DNA from: Tenrec ecaudatus
Taxonomy: Eukaryota > Chordata > Mammalia > Afrosoricida > Tenrecidae
Length of the DNA stretch: 64,000 nucleotides
Assembly: GCF_050624435.1 (NCBI RefSeq)
Contig: NC_134530.1
Coordinates: forward strand, 146,608,721 to 146,672,720
Direction of reading: 5' to 3'
Shown here: positions 30,175 through 39,789 of the stretch, in pieces
How the letters are laid out: each line of letters starts with the position of its first letter
How positions within the stretch are numbered: the first letter of the stretch is position 1
Made by a program: the position numbers and the translations under genes
The notes under the pieces: model-generated
The model's database searches: none
What the model saw: the letters and a program-made list of their open reading frames with translations, nothing else
Told to the model about the DNA's origin: nothing

Positions 30175-30310
30175 AGTGTGAAAGTTAAAGCTTTGTGTAA
30201 ACTTGGCTGGGCCAGAATTCTCAGTGGTTTCGCAGTTAATGCCTGCTCATTGCCCTGACCTGACCTAACATGATGAAGTCACAGCCATTCAGCTGTGAGC
30301 CTCCAAATGG
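30175..30310. mobile_element. Possible DNA transposon or LTR relic
   Basis: TTGTGTAAACTTGGCTGGGC followed by AGTGGTTT resembles the TTGACACAACTTGGCTGGGC text of old mammalian repeats. It is too short to classify. Confidence 0.3.
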
Positions 30311-30324
30311 AATAAGATTAGGAT

Positions 30325-30715
30325 GGAAAAGCTTGTTTTCTTTTTGTGGTTGTTGTTTGGTCTGGATCCTGCATCGACCCCGGTTCTTTGGACTTACGGC
30401 CTACCATTTGGCCTGCCGATCCCGGGGGTCTCAGCAGACTGCCATCTGATCAGCAGCCCTTGGATTCATTTGTCTCTGCAGTTACCAGCCTGTGGTCTTC
30501 CTGCTGATCTTGGGTTAATCATCCCCTGCAGCTACATCTACCAGGAGAAGCCTCCGGCCTAACATCTGACCCATGGAACATCGGAGCTACCCGGATTTGG
30601 CCTTGCCTGCTTCTACCATCGTGTGAGTCATTTCTTGACATCAGTTTCTTTAGGTATATACATATATAAGCATCACTGGTTTGCTTCTCTAGAGAAACTC
30701 ACCTAGGGCCATCAG
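30325..30715 (+). mobile_element. LTR-like relic, plus strand
   Basis: GGTCTTCCTGCTGATCTTGG near 30495 is followed by TATACATATATAAGCATCAC and TGGTTTGCTTCTCTAGAGAA. The end resembles the GTTTCTCTAGAGAACCCTG termini of mammalian ancient repeats and the TTTCTCTAGTCAACCCAG end of the LTR-like element at 55682-56147. The classification is uncertain. Confidence 0.4.
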
Positions 30716-30724
30716 AATCAAAAT

Positions 30725-30838
30725 GGAAAAACAATCATATAGGTAATAATGAAGAGACGGTGATGACCTCCAACACTTGCTAAACCCATGAGCATGCCGG
30801 CCACTGTGCTAAGTTCGTTTACAGGGAGGGGTGTGGCT
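30725..30838 (-). mobile_element. MIR fragment, minus strand
   Basis: CCAACACTTGCTAAACCCAT, then CCGGCCACTGTGCTAAGTTC, is the reverse MIR 3' end. It is short and diverged. Confidence 0.5.
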
Positions 30839-30839
30839 C

Positions 30840-31135
30840 TCCGTTTCTGTCAATATGCCCCTGCCTGGCGTCAACTCGATGCACAATGCTGTCTGCAACA
30901 CCCACGATGAGTTTCTTGAGAACATCAATGTGCTCCCTAGGATTTTCCCTGGCTGACCTTCAGTAGGGGACCACCAGGGGTCTCTTCCTAGTTCATCTTA
31001 GTCTCAAAGCTCTGCTGGAATCTGTTCAGCCTGGGAGTATAGCAGAAGCCTCTAGATGAGTGGGTGGCAGCTGATCAGGAATCGAACCTTTGCATGGAAG
31101 GTGAAAATGCGACCACTGAACCACCAACACGCCCT
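30840..31135 (-). mobile_element. Long tRNA-Gly-like SINE, minus strand
   Basis: On the minus strand the head reads GTTGGTGGTTCAGTGGTCGC (A box, 31109-31128 on the plus strand) and then GGTTCGATTCC (B box, plus-strand 31078-31088). Both are RNA polymerase III promoter matches typical of tRNA-Gly. The body contains the shared TCCTAGTTCATCTTAGTCTC block. It is about 295 bases long, clearly longer than the common AfroSINE. The tRNA part is not a functional tRNA gene, because no acceptor stem can be drawn. Confidence 0.72.
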
Positions 31136-31352
31136 TAAAGCATCAGCACATCGGATTTGGGCGCAAGAGCAGAACTCCTTCATTGCAGCAAACTGAAGGG
31201 GAGGCCTTCTTTGTTGTTCAGGTGTGTGGAAGAGGGGCCCACGTGTGATGCTTATGGCTGCAGATGCCGTGGGCAAGAGAGCATCCCCGTGGGATCCTGG
31301 CCTCACAGAACAATGCTCTGCCTGGGCCCCGAGCAACCAACCCACTTTTGAA

Positions 31353-31406
<54 letters not shown>
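31353..31406. repeat. (CA)n microsatellite
   Basis: An uninterrupted CA tract of about 54 bases. It produces artificial C-V and H-T repeat frames on the two strands. Confidence 0.97.
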
Positions 31407-31407
<1 letters not shown>

Positions 31408-31745
31408 GACCTCTGTAATTATCCCAACAGACATGCTAAAGGAAAATAAACACCACAGGTCTGGCTTCCAAAAATTGCAAAATTCACAGCCCAGGCCTGC
31501 ACTGTGTAATTCATGCTGAAAACATGGAAACACCTTATTCTGATCAATTGTGCTCTTGGAGATTCCGTGTGTTTGCTGAGGGCACCCAGCACACATTCAC
31601 AGGCCCACCTGCACACATGCATGCAGACTGTCCCTCTCCAGCTTGCATTTCTGTAGGGAGGGCCCAAGCTGAAGATCGGCTGTGCCCCCGGGGCCAGCTT
31701 TCAGAGTAGGGCCAGAAGCCTGGTGCGGGCGGCGAACACACTCTG
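31407..31745. other. Unique sequence, nothing recognised
   Basis: No repeat or gene is seen. Open frames here are continuations of the CA repeat. Confidence 0.4.
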
Positions 31746-31749
31746 GCAG

Positions 31750-32165
31750 GCTGGACATGTTTCTCAGTCCAGACTTGTTCAGCTTAACACATATCTGTCA
31801 AGTCCCTGCTCCATGCTGGCTTGGTGGTGAGGAGAGGGGCCAGTGAGATGAATGGGCTTCTCATGAAAGGCGCAGACCCTAGGACGGATAGAAACACCGC
31901 CGGGTAGTGTGATCACCATGCTGAGCCTGAAGACCAGGTGGGCTTCCGGGAGGAGGGGTCTGTGTTGTAAAGGATGAGTATGGTGGCCAGGGCCGGGCGG
32001 GAGACCGTGGGAATGGCATTCCAGATAGAGACTAGCAAGAGCAACGGTGCTGGGTGCCTGGAAGTGCGGGGTGGACACAGTTGGGGCAGGCAAGCATTGA
32101 GTGGTAAGCGGTGGCCCTGCCACCTCACCAAGAAACCTGACTTCACTCTGTAAGCAATGGGGAGT
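31750..32165 (+). mobile_element. Ancient interspersed repeat, unclassified
   Basis: TCAAGTCCCTGCTCCATGCT, GGCATTCCAGATAGAGACTA and GCAAGAGCAACGGTGCTGGG follow the order of a common old mammalian repeat (GTGCCAGGCACTG, then GGGCATTCCAGGCAGAGGGA, then ACAGCATGTGCAAAGG). Related fragments lie at 33820, 39790, 45020 and 49355. I cannot name the family with confidence. Confidence 0.5.
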
Positions 32166-32179
32166 CACCAAATTGCTCC

Positions 32180-32460
32180 CACTGAGTCCCGTGAATCCTT
32201 CTCGAGGACACGGTCCCTACTTTCCACCTGACTAGATCAGAGCCCTCCGCTAACGCTCTGCAGCACCCTTCCCTTTCCAACCTGGTGCTGACAACTCGAC
32301 CATGAACTGAGTAGTTGACTCTTGGTGTGATGTTCACGGTCCTCCCCACTGGGCTTTCTTATTTGAGGCCCTACCTCTGGTACCCAGCACAGAGTCTGGT
32401 ACCATGACTCATTCAATGAATGCTGGTTGAATGAATGAACATCTCATGCATGATCCTTGC
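32180..32460 (+). mobile_element. L2 LINE 3' end, plus strand
   Basis: CTACCTCTGGTACCCAGCAC and AGAGTCTGGTACCATGACTC, then GAATGCTGGTTGAATGAATG, are the L2 3' terminus with its GAATGAATGA end. Confidence 0.72.
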
Positions 32461-32464
32461 ACTT

Positions 32465-33395
32465 GCTCTTGGGATGATTGGCTGTGGCAAGACTGGAGAT
32501 GGGAGACCAGCTGGATGAGGCAATTGGACGAATCGTCCTGAAAGATAAGGATCTGTATTAGAAAGCAGGGAGAGGATTTGCCAACTTTGCTGGAAGGTAC
32601 ACAGAGCAGGAAGCATTGATGGATCTGAGTGTGGATGGCGGAGAAGAGGTTGTCTGGCTGAGTTCCAGGCCTGGGTTGACATCCTGGACAGGAGCTGGGC
32701 CCTGTGCTGAGATGAGGAACCGGGGAGAAGGTATCAGGGACGGAGGAGCTGGATGAACACCTCACACACATGGAGCTTTTCCATTCCATTTCTCTGCAGC
32801 TCAGGACCTTCCCTCCCTGGAAACAGACACAGAGACCCCTGTGCCCCCCCTGCCCCCCACCCCCGGCTTCGGTCCACAGCCACTGTTAGCCTCTATACCA
32901 GCTCTGCAGGATTCCTCCGGCCCCAGAGCTTTCCCATTCCAGCGGCCATGCCCTGGGTTAGCAGACTCTGCGGGGGAAGCTGGTGGAGGCCTGGCTGACA
33001 TAGACTGCTGTTTCTACCAGGAGGATGTCTGCTCTTAAGGCCATGCAGGCAAACTCCCCGCCAGGCTGGCTGGCTCCTCCAAGCTGGTGCTCACCCCATG
33101 CAGGCTGGTCTCCCCAACGCGAGGCTGAGGCCTGGAGGCACAAGATGCAACTGGCAGCGCAGTCCTGGAAACACAACTCCGGACAGGGCTTCTTAGCTGC
33201 TGGGTCCTGATTTGTGGGCATGGCCTGCAGAAGAGGTGTAGGTTTCCACCTGGCTCCAATACCCAGACTAGAAATGAGCCAGCAGCCTCGGGCTCCTTGC
33301 CCTGGGCAGGCCCGAACACACCGACTTTCGGGAGGGGAGACTGAGACAGAGGACTGGAGAGAGGGCTGGAGGAATCCACCTACCTCCACCCGGCC
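32465..33395. other. GC-rich unique sequence, no gene seen
   Basis: Long overlapping frames (159 codons minus at 32958-33437) reflect high GC content. No domain or exon structure is recognised. Confidence 0.4.
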
Positions 33396-33399
33396 TGCA

Positions 33400-33640
33400 C
33401 CATCCCGTTGGTCTTTATAAAGTGCCACGCAGAACATGCCACTCTCCTCCTCAACAACCTCGTGACTTCTTGTTGTCTTTGGAAGGAAGGTGAAGCCCTG
33501 AATCTAATATTCAAAGCCCCCTTGAATCTGACCCCAATTTGTCTTCCCAACATTCTGCTCACTTGCCCCAGAAGACCCCTTTCCTCAACCCGGCTGGCAC
33601 TGCTCACTGAGTGGCATCTCATACAAACACACATCCCTCA
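33400..33640 (+). mobile_element. L2 LINE internal 3' region, plus strand
   Basis: ATCTGACCCCAATTTGTCTT preceded by AAAGCCCCCTTGA, with CTTCTTGTTGTCTTTGGAAG further upstream, corresponds to the L2 region that reads CAATCTGACCCCAACCTACC. Confidence 0.55.
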
Positions 33641-33649
33641 CTCGGGTGG

Positions 33650-33760
33650 GGGTGGCTGTGGGAATCATGAAACCCAGCCCTCAGTCTTATAGACAAGGAC
33701 ATTCAGGGGCCAGGGAGGGTTTGTTGTTTGTCTCAGCCTGGATCTAAGGCTCTTTCATTC
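33650..33760 (-). mobile_element. MIR fragment, minus strand
   Basis: TATAGACAAGGACATTCAGG followed by CTCAGCCTGGATCTAAG is a weak antisense MIR match. Confidence 0.4.
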
Positions 33761-33819
33761 GGCATGTATCAAACGGCATGCCAGGCAGGACTTTAATTCA
33801 AGTAAGACCGGGGAACTTA

Positions 33820-34400
33820 TTTTATGCATTCGACAAACATTTATTAAACACCTTCCATATGCCAGGATGAGAGCCAGGACGCAGCAGCAAACAGAACCTG
33901 CACGCTCCGAGACTAGAAGAGTTGGGTCATCCCAAGAACGGTGTGTGTCAGATAGTGCAGAATGCTCTGAAGAAACGTGCAGGGGGAGAGGACAGAGGGC
34001 GCGTGGGGGAGAAGTAAACTACCCAGGGCGGGGCAAGAAGGCCTCATCGACCAGTGGACATTTGAGCAGAAATCAGAAAGAAGTGCGAATTGTCTGGGGG
34101 AAGAGTGGTCCAGGGAGAGGAAGCAGAAGTTGCAAAGGCCTGGGGCTGGAGCATGCTCAGGCCGAGAACATCAGCAGATCATCCCTGGGCTGACACAGTG
34201 AGTGGAGAGTGGGAGGGCCGTGGCATCTGGATCAGGAGAGGAATGGGAGCATTCGCAGTTAGGGTAAGGACTTTGGCTCCTGCGTGCTGAATGAGATGCC
34301 ACCAGGTCCCAAGCAGAGGAAGGATGTGGGCTTACACTACAAACAAGAGAACAGTCAGGCAGACGCAATGTAGTACAAGCCACGGGGGCACATGGGATGG
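33820..34400 (+). mobile_element. Ancient interspersed repeat, longest copy
   Basis: It starts ACATTTATTAAACACCTTCC and ATATGCCAGGATGAGAGCCA and continues through GTGGACATTTGAGCAGAAAT, GGGGGAAGAGTGGTCCAGGG, AGTTGCAAAGGCCTGGGGCT, GGTAAGGACTTTGGCTCCTG and GTGCTGAATGAGATGCCACC. The block order is that of a widespread old mammalian repeat. The family name is uncertain. A 108-codon frame inside it is not a gene. Confidence 0.65.
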
Positions 34401-34460
34401 AGGCAGAGGACCCGAAGTTGATTACTAATGCCCGATGGACAGGTGCTTGAGCAAAAGAAA

Positions 34461-34461
<1 letters not shown>

Positions 34462-34510
<49 letters not shown>

Positions 34511-34522
34511 GTGTGTGTATGT
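34462..34522. repeat. (GT)n microsatellite
   Basis: About 60 bases of GT with two GTAT variants near the 3' end. Confidence 0.96.
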
Positions 34523-34539
34523 AAAGGAGAAGATAAGCT

Positions 34540-34965
34540 AACAATAATACTCAATACTTTAGTGAGAATCTGGCATATGGCAGGGACTATGCTAATAATT
34601 TATAGGCATTATCTCATTTAGTTATTCCCTCCAAAGACACCGCTACTATTCCCCTATTTGGAGCCCTGGTGGTATAAGGGGTTATGCATCGGGCTGCTAA
34701 CTACAAGGCCAGCAGTTCAAAACAACCAGCCACTCATCAGGAGAAATATGAGGCTTTCTACTTCTGTAAAGATCGACAGTCTCTTTCCTGTTGCGCCACT
34801 ATGAGTCCGAATTGACTTCATGGTAGTGAGGTTTTCATCCCTTTGGATCCTCCCATTTCACAGGTTGTGACATTGAGGCAAAGGGAGGTTAACTAATGTG
34901 CTTGGGTCTCCATCTTTGGTAACGAATGAACTGACATATAAATCAGGCCATCAGGCCCCATAATC
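34540..34965 (-). mobile_element. MIR split by an AfroSINE, minus strand
   Basis: The left part (34540-34659) has AGGGACTATGCTAATAATTT and ATAGGCATTATCTCATTTAG. The right part (34842-34965) has CCCATTTCACAGGTTGTGAC and ATTGAGGCAAAGGGAGGTTA. Joined in order they form one antisense MIR. The AfroSINE at 34660-34831 is the insertion. Confidence 0.85.
34660..34831 (+). mobile_element. AfroSINE, plus strand, inside MIR
   Basis: It starts GGAGCCCTGGTGGTATAAGG and continues with GGGCTGCTAACTACAAGGCC and AGCAGTTCAAAACAACCAGC (B box region), then GAGGCTTTCTACTTCTGTAA and CACTATGAGTCCGAATTGAC. It is full length. The MIR text CCCCTATTT before it and CCTCCCATTT after it may be a degraded target duplication. 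Confidence 0.92.
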
Positions 34966-35032
34966 TATATTTCTTTTCTTTTAAATCATTTTATTGGGGG
35001 CTCTTCCAGCCTTTATCACAATCCATACATAC

Positions 35033-35040
35033 ATCTATGG
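35033..35040. repeat. 8-bp hAT target-site duplication, left
   Basis: ATCTATGG, identical to 35900-35907. Eight bases is the duplication length of hAT transposases. Confidence 0.93.
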
Positions 35041-35899
35041 CAGGGGTGCCCAATATGTCAAACATGATCTACTAGTCGATTGCAAATGTAGTGTGGGTAG
35101 ATCGCATGACATTAAAAAAATAGATGTAAGCCTATCATCATTCCCGTCACTTAACTGATATACAGCGCAGCCAATCAGATGCAATCTTAGGCGTCAAACG
35201 CATGCGCAAACAACTGCGCTGTGTAGTAAAACTGACCAGCTAAGTTATCGCCAATTTTTAGACCTTGTTTTTTTCTCTCTCTTAAACGTAAGTAAGGGTA
35301 TTAAAATGAGCGGGGGAGCTGAACCAAGTAAGAAGACAAAGACATATCACTTTCATACCGAATGGGAGAGTTTGACACTACAAGCCGACATGTAGCTGAA
35401 GTCCAGAGCGCATGAACAGTTCTGGAACTTACTCGCAGAGGGAAAGGACCCAAACATGAGAACATGTGCTGCCTCCCTGACTGCAGTACCCGGCTCTACT
35501 CATTTATGTGAGTCAGCCTCTTCCCACATAAAGATCATTAAGTCCAAGTCCTGTTCCACTAGGACTGATGGTTATTGGGAAGTGTGCTTGAGGCTGGCTG
35601 TCAGCAGCTCCTGTCCAGGCTATGCATCCCTGGCTCAGTCCATTCAGTGCAAGTCATCAGAGTAAACTCAGGTCATGACAAAAAATGTCCATAGCTAATT
35701 GTGTTGTGTTGTGCAATATGGACTCATGCGGTTATGCAAGGTACATAAACAAACATTGTACATATAAAGAATTCTCCATGCATTTATGAATCAATGTAAT
35801 AAATAAATAAAATAGGTTTTGCATTTTTGTGGTTGGTAGATCGTTTTGACTTGATCATTTTATAAGGAGCTTGCATGCTGGAACAGTGTGAGCACCCTG
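35041..35899 (+). mobile_element. hAT DNA transposon, internally deleted
   Basis: The element starts CAGGGGTGCCCAATATG and ends AGTGTGAGCACCCTG, giving short imperfect inverted repeats. A perfect 8-bp duplication flanks it. It retains the 5' untranslated part, the transposase start and the transposase C-terminus with the 3' region (AATAAATAAATAAAATAGG). The middle of the transposase is missing, so it is a MITE-like deletion derivative. It is distinct from the SPIN copies in terminal sequence. The exact Repbase family is not identified. Confidence 0.9.
35306..35665 (+). pseudogene. hAT transposase, N- and C-terminal ends fused
   Basis: The ATG at 35306 opens with M-S-G-G-A-E-P-S-K-K-T-K and Y-H-F-H-T-E-W-E, the usual start of Charlie-like hAT transposases before the BED zinc finger. 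An in-frame TAG lies at 35393-35395. The same frame continues with F-W-N-L-L-A-E-G-K, then S-T-H-L-C-E-S-A-S and I-I-K-S-K, then C-L-R-L-A-V-S-S and S-I-Q-C-K-S-S-E. This is the C-terminal hAT dimerisation region. The catalytic core and zinc finger are deleted, so no transposase activity is possible. Total span is 120 codons against roughly 600 in an intact protein. Confidence 0.85.
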
Positions 35900-35907
35900 A
35901 TCTATGG
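35900..35907. repeat. 8-bp hAT target-site duplication, right
   Basis: ATCTATGG, identical to 35033-35040. Confidence 0.93.
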
Positions 35908-36240
35908 TGTCAGGAACTTTTGTACATTTGTTGCCATCATTTTCAAAACATTTTCTTTCTACTTGAGCCATTGGTTTCTGTTCATTTTCCCCTCCCTCCA
36001 ACATCTTCCCTCCTTCCCTCATGAACCCTTGATGAATTATAAATTATTATTTTTTTCATGTCTTACACAGACCACTGTCTCTCTTCACCCACTTTTCTGT
36101 TATCCATCCCCCTGGGAGGGGTTATATGTAGATCATAGTGATTGGTTCCCCCTTTCTACCCCCACCTTCCCCTTCTCCTCCTGCTATTGCTACTCTCATT
36201 AGTGGTCCTGAGGGGTTTATCTGTCCTGGAATCCCTGTGT

Positions 36241-36554
36241 TGCGAGCTCTGTATCTCTAACCACCACAAGATATCACCGAGTGGACAGCTGTCCAGCTGA
36301 GGGGGTGAGGAGTCCCTGGGAATGAGAGGCAATGTAAGTGGAGAAGCTGTCAGACAGCTGGATCCCAGAGGGTTCTTCCCCAGGTCTTGGAGTGAAGGAA
36401 GCGCAGACCAGGTGCTGTGTGAGGGAGAAAGGGGTTTCCCTTCAGCCCTGGGGAGCACATGCGGGTGCCGCAACCCCAGACCCCATGTTGCATGTGGCCC
36501 CTATCTCCAGATTGCCTAGTGGATTCCTAACAGTGGCAGGAGATCCTGGCAACT
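36241..36554. other. Unique sequence, nothing recognised
   Basis: No repeat or gene is seen. Confidence 0.4.
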
Positions 36555-36645
36555 CAAAGTGTGGTTTCCAGACTAGCAGAACTGACCCCACTGTGGAGCT
36601 TGTTAGAGACGCAGCCCCTCAGGCAAGACAAGCATTGGCGTTCAT
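36555..36645 (+). mobile_element. MER5-like hAT-Charlie fragment
   Basis: AAAGTGTGGTTTCCAGACTA, then GGAGCTTGTTAGAGACGCAG and CCCTCAGGC, resemble the MER5 blocks CAAAGTGTGGTCC, GGGAGCTTGTTAGAAATGCA and CTCAGGCCC. Confidence 0.6.
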
Positions 36646-36689
36646 CACTGAAGCATTACCATTTGCAAAATGCTAAGGACAAACATGGC

Positions 36690-36812
36690 AGATAGATGAG
36701 GCTTTCTACTCCTGGAAAGAGTTAGTCTTGGAAACCCACAGGCACTGTTCTACCCTGTCCTACAGGGTCACAATGAGTCAGCATCGACAGGATGGCAGTG
36801 ACTGTTGGTGGT
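36690..36812 (+). mobile_element. AfroSINE 3' half, plus strand
   Basis: ATGAGGCTTTCTACTCCTGG, AAAGAGTTAGTCTTGGAAAC, CCTGTCCTACAGGGTCACAA and TGAGTCAGCATCGACAGGAT form the canonical AfroSINE 3' half. The head is missing. Confidence 0.88.
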
Positions 36813-37060
36813 GGTTGTTTGAGAAGGGCAAACATGACTTCTTCAGCAAAGCCTAAAGAGATGATAAACACCTCCCCCCCCACTCCCCTGCCAGTATAAC
36901 GGACAAGGTCACAACCCACAATTTCATTCTCTCGAAGCAGCTTCAAATTCTCCTCCACAGCCTTTATGACATTGTCATTCAATGCGTCTCAGAAATGTGT
37001 AACAGTCGAGGGTCAACCTCACCCCTTACCAACTAAATTAGGACCTCTGGGGGTTGAGAA
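36813..37060. other. Unique sequence between AfroSINEs
   Basis: An 86-codon minus frame (36722-36982) has no recognisable domain and overlaps the SINE at 36690-36812. Nothing else is seen. Confidence 0.4.
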
Positions 37061-37225
37061 GGAGCCCTGGAGGCATAGTGGCTTGTATACTGAGCTTCTA
37101 ACTGAAAGGTGGGTGGTTCGAACCTACCAGCAGCCCTATGGAAGAAAGAAGAGGCAGTCTGTGCCTGTAAAGATGTGCAGTCTTGGGAATCCTAGGGAGC
37201 AGTCACCTTCACCCTATGGGGATAC
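37061..37225 (+). mobile_element. AfroSINE, plus strand
   Basis: It starts GGAGCCCTGGAGGCATAGTG and has a perfect polymerase III B-box core GGTTCGAACC at 37115-37124. It continues with CAGTCTGTGCCTGTAAAGAT and CAGTCTTGGGAATCCTAGGG. It ends with ACCCTATGGGGATACAG, before the usual tail. Confidence 0.88.
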
Positions 37226-37261
37226 AGCAATTCAGTGAATTGTTTAGTATGACGCTTCTGA

Positions 37262-37385
37262 GACAGGGCTTTCTACTCATGTCAAGAGTTTCAGTCTTGG
37301 AAACTCACAGGGAGAAGTTCTACTCTGTCCTACAACAGGGTAGCTTTGAGTCAGCAGACTCAGTGGCAGTGAGTTTGCTGGTAGT
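37262..37385 (+). mobile_element. AfroSINE 3' half, plus strand
   Basis: GGGCTTTCTACTCATGTCAA, GAGTTTCAGTCTTGGAAACT, ACTCTGTCCTACAACAGGGT and AGCTTTGAGTCAGCAGACTC form a second 3' half behind the copy at 37061. Confidence 0.83.
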
Positions 37386-38420
37386 CTTTGTTACTCTCAT
37401 CAAATGACGTCCGTTTTCCTGATGGAGCTGGGAAAGAAAGCGGGGAAGATATTGATTATACGACTCAGTTGTGACTAACTGGTAACAGGGTGGTGTTTGA
37501 CCCTGCCGTTAACTCTGCAGGTGTAAAGTGAGCCATCTCAAAAGCAGGAAGATGAGATCTCACTACCAGCAAAAGAGAGGTGCCAGGAACTCGTCCTCTG
37601 GGCTCTGAGATTTACATGTACTGAACTTTCTTGATCTAGGAGATGGCTTTGGCATTAGAGGAACAGTAGAGGAGGATCGGGAAGAGCAGCAGCAGTCCCA
37701 GAACTAGGAGACAGTGAAGTGGACTTCTCAACTCAGAGAACAAGTAAAGCAGAGGGCTTTGGGGTAGGAAGCTGGCTTGTGGAGTGGGGCGCCTCTAGGC
37801 ACTTAATTGGTGGAGCTGGGATTGCTGACCCTTGAAGCTAGGGCTGAATGCCTTCAGACTGAGACTTTTGGCGGAGTCTTGTGCCCTTTGGGTACTTATT
37901 GGAAGTCCTAAGAGAGCATTGTAACATTTCTGGTGCAGGGCAGAGGCATGCCTTTGGGCATGGCAGAGATGAAACTCCTGACTGTATACTCTTATCCTAT
38001 GCATTTCTCACATGAATTTTACCCTAGTGACTTCCTAATAAATGCCACAGTCATGACTATTGTGAGTTAGATGTGACCGATGTAAGGAACGGTCAAACCC
38101 AGCCGAAAAATCCAGCGGAAGACGGAGAAGTCGCTCTCAGTCTGAATGAGTTCAACGGCAGTGGGTTTGCCTTTTGAGAGTTGCGACCCAGGTACTGGTT
38201 TGCTTTTTGGTTTTGCCCCCTCCCTCCCTGGTATTCCTATTGTTCAACCAACTTTTCAAACACTTGTTGCTAAGTGCTCCCTCCCTACGTCTCAAGGCTG
38301 TGTTTTTGACTCGTATTCTCAGCCTTCCCAAACAAGCAAGGCCTCTATTAGGTGCTCCACATAAAGTCTCAAAAGGAAGTTGGAAGGGAGGGGGCATCCC
38401 CTCATGACCACGTTTCTGAA
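37386..38420. other. Unique sequence, no gene seen
   Basis: No repeat recognised. Frames of 69-97 codons show no family resemblance. Confidence 0.4.
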
Positions 38421-38424
38421 GAGC

Positions 38425-38600
38425 AGCTTGTGGTTTAATTGCCATAAACTCACGGTGACCTCACGGGACAGAAGGAAACGTTGCCTGGCCCTGCGCTCTC
38501 CTCGTGCTCCTGGGTGGGCCTGAGTGCTTTATGTCAGCCTAGCTCATTGAGGGGTTCCCTTGGTCTTGCTGACCAAACACGGGGGTGGGGGGAGTGGCTG
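38425..38600 (-). mobile_element. RTE-tail/SINE fragment, minus strand
   Basis: TTTAATTGCCATAAACTCAC, GTTGCCTGGCCCTGCGCTCT and CATTGAGGGGTTCCCTTGGT resemble the antisense RTE 3' region at 8550-8640 and the SINE fragment at 7570. Confidence 0.5.
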
Positions 38601-38869
38601 TCAATCCAGGGTGACAAAGAATGGGGTCATGGCAGGCTGCTGACCAGCCTCAGCCATCAAACCTGGCACATTCTCCTCTCCTCAGTAACTACCCAGATGC
38701 CCAGGCAAACAGCAGCCTCTGCATCTCACTAGAGAGCATGCGCTAACACATTAAGTTCTCAGTCCCAGGCAGAGGCCCCCCCCTCCCCCCCTTGGGACCA
38801 TCGTCTACCCAGGCCCTCTTGCTGCCCAGTCCTGCCAGAGCCACAGTGGGTGGCATCGGTCCTCGGTGT

Positions 38870-38965
38870 GACACAGTGTGGGTGGCGCGATGGTTAATGT
38901 CCCATCTACCTGCCTTTACAGTTTAGTTGTTCTTGGTTTTGCAGGAGCCAGAGTCCCCTTGGTGG
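38870..38965 (+). mobile_element. AfroSINE head fragment, plus strand
   Basis: GTGTGGGTGGCGCGATGGTTA resembles the GGTGGCGCAGTGGTTA head and AATGTCCCATCTACCTGCCT is diverged. Low certainty. Confidence 0.4.
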
Positions 38966-39099
38966 CAGCTGGTTAAAATACAAGCTGAAGAAGCCCCCAC
39001 CCGAACCCCCGACCCCTCTGGCCAGCTCCCTGGGGCTGAGGAGCTGCCTCTGGATCTACTCAGGGGATCTTTATCACGGAAATAAATCAGGGCCTTGTT

Positions 39100-39480
39100 T
39101 TACCCCAGAGTACACATTACTTTTCCTCTCCTGCTAAAGCAAACTTCTCTTCCATCCCTTCTGGAGAGGTTCATTTAATAGCGTGTGAAATGAAATGTCA
39201 ACAAGAATTAGAACAAATGGCATCGTAATCCCCAGCAGATGACAGGCAGCCAGGGGCAGGGCTGCTCCACAGCCTGAGCAGCAGGGAGCTGGCCAGAGGG
39301 ATCCACTGTGCCGGACTCCAGGCAGGGGCACCTCCAGGCACCTTATTCTGTGCTCACAATTGGAATATCGCCTCTGAGCATCTCACAGAAGAACAGAAAG
39401 TGTCTTTGACAAGGGGAATGGCTTCTTTTTGACACACAATTAGCAAGGACAAGTGTTCCCGCAGGCGGGCAGACCAAGAG
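39100..39480. promoter_or_regulatory. Candidate conserved non-coding element
   Basis: Repeat-free DNA with AT-rich patches (TTCATTTAATAGCGTGTGAA at 39170; GACACACAATTAGCAAGGAC at 39431). A minus 65-codon frame has no domain. Function is inferred only from its repeat-free, unusual composition. Confidence 0.3.
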
Positions 39481-39785
39481 GCCCCATCAGTCATCCCATC
39501 GGGGGTCATGTGAGTCTAGGGCCAGCCGGCTGCACACCGGCCTTGACCTCCTGCCAATAATGATCAGGTCACCTTGGATGGCGGCTGATGCTCAGAGGTC
39601 CCTGCATTTGTCATCTCGTCCTGCCCTGGGGACTTGGAGATATGGGAGAAAAACATCTCTGCTCCCCTGGACTCAGGGTGTGGGGGAGCACGAGCCCCAC
39701 CCTCACCGTTTATGACTGGAAAGTGAGTGCTCGTTGCGGGCTGTACCTTTTATCGCCTTACCTTTCTCAATTAAGAATGTGATGC
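39481..39785. other. Unique sequence, nothing recognised
   Basis: No repeat or gene is seen. Confidence 0.4.
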
Positions 39786-39789
39786 GCAT

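Larger units (their letters stand above)
34977..36240 (-). mobile_element. LINE 3' end split by hAT transposon, minus strand
   Basis: The left part (34977-35040) has ATCATTTTATTGGGGGCTCT and ACAATCCATACATACATCTA. The right part from 35908 has TGTACATTTGTTGCCATCAT, TTCTACTTGAGCCATTGGTT and TTATCTGTCCTGGAATCCCT. This is the same family as 17287 and 21283. The 859-base gap is the hAT element. The truncation point is near 36240. Confidence 0.8.

Noticed and set aside
31078..31128. Possible tRNA-Gly gene on the minus strand
   Set aside because: A and B boxes are present, but no acceptor stem pairs and the sequence continues into a SINE body.
33867..34193. 108-codon plus-strand frame
   Set aside because: It lies inside an old interspersed repeat.
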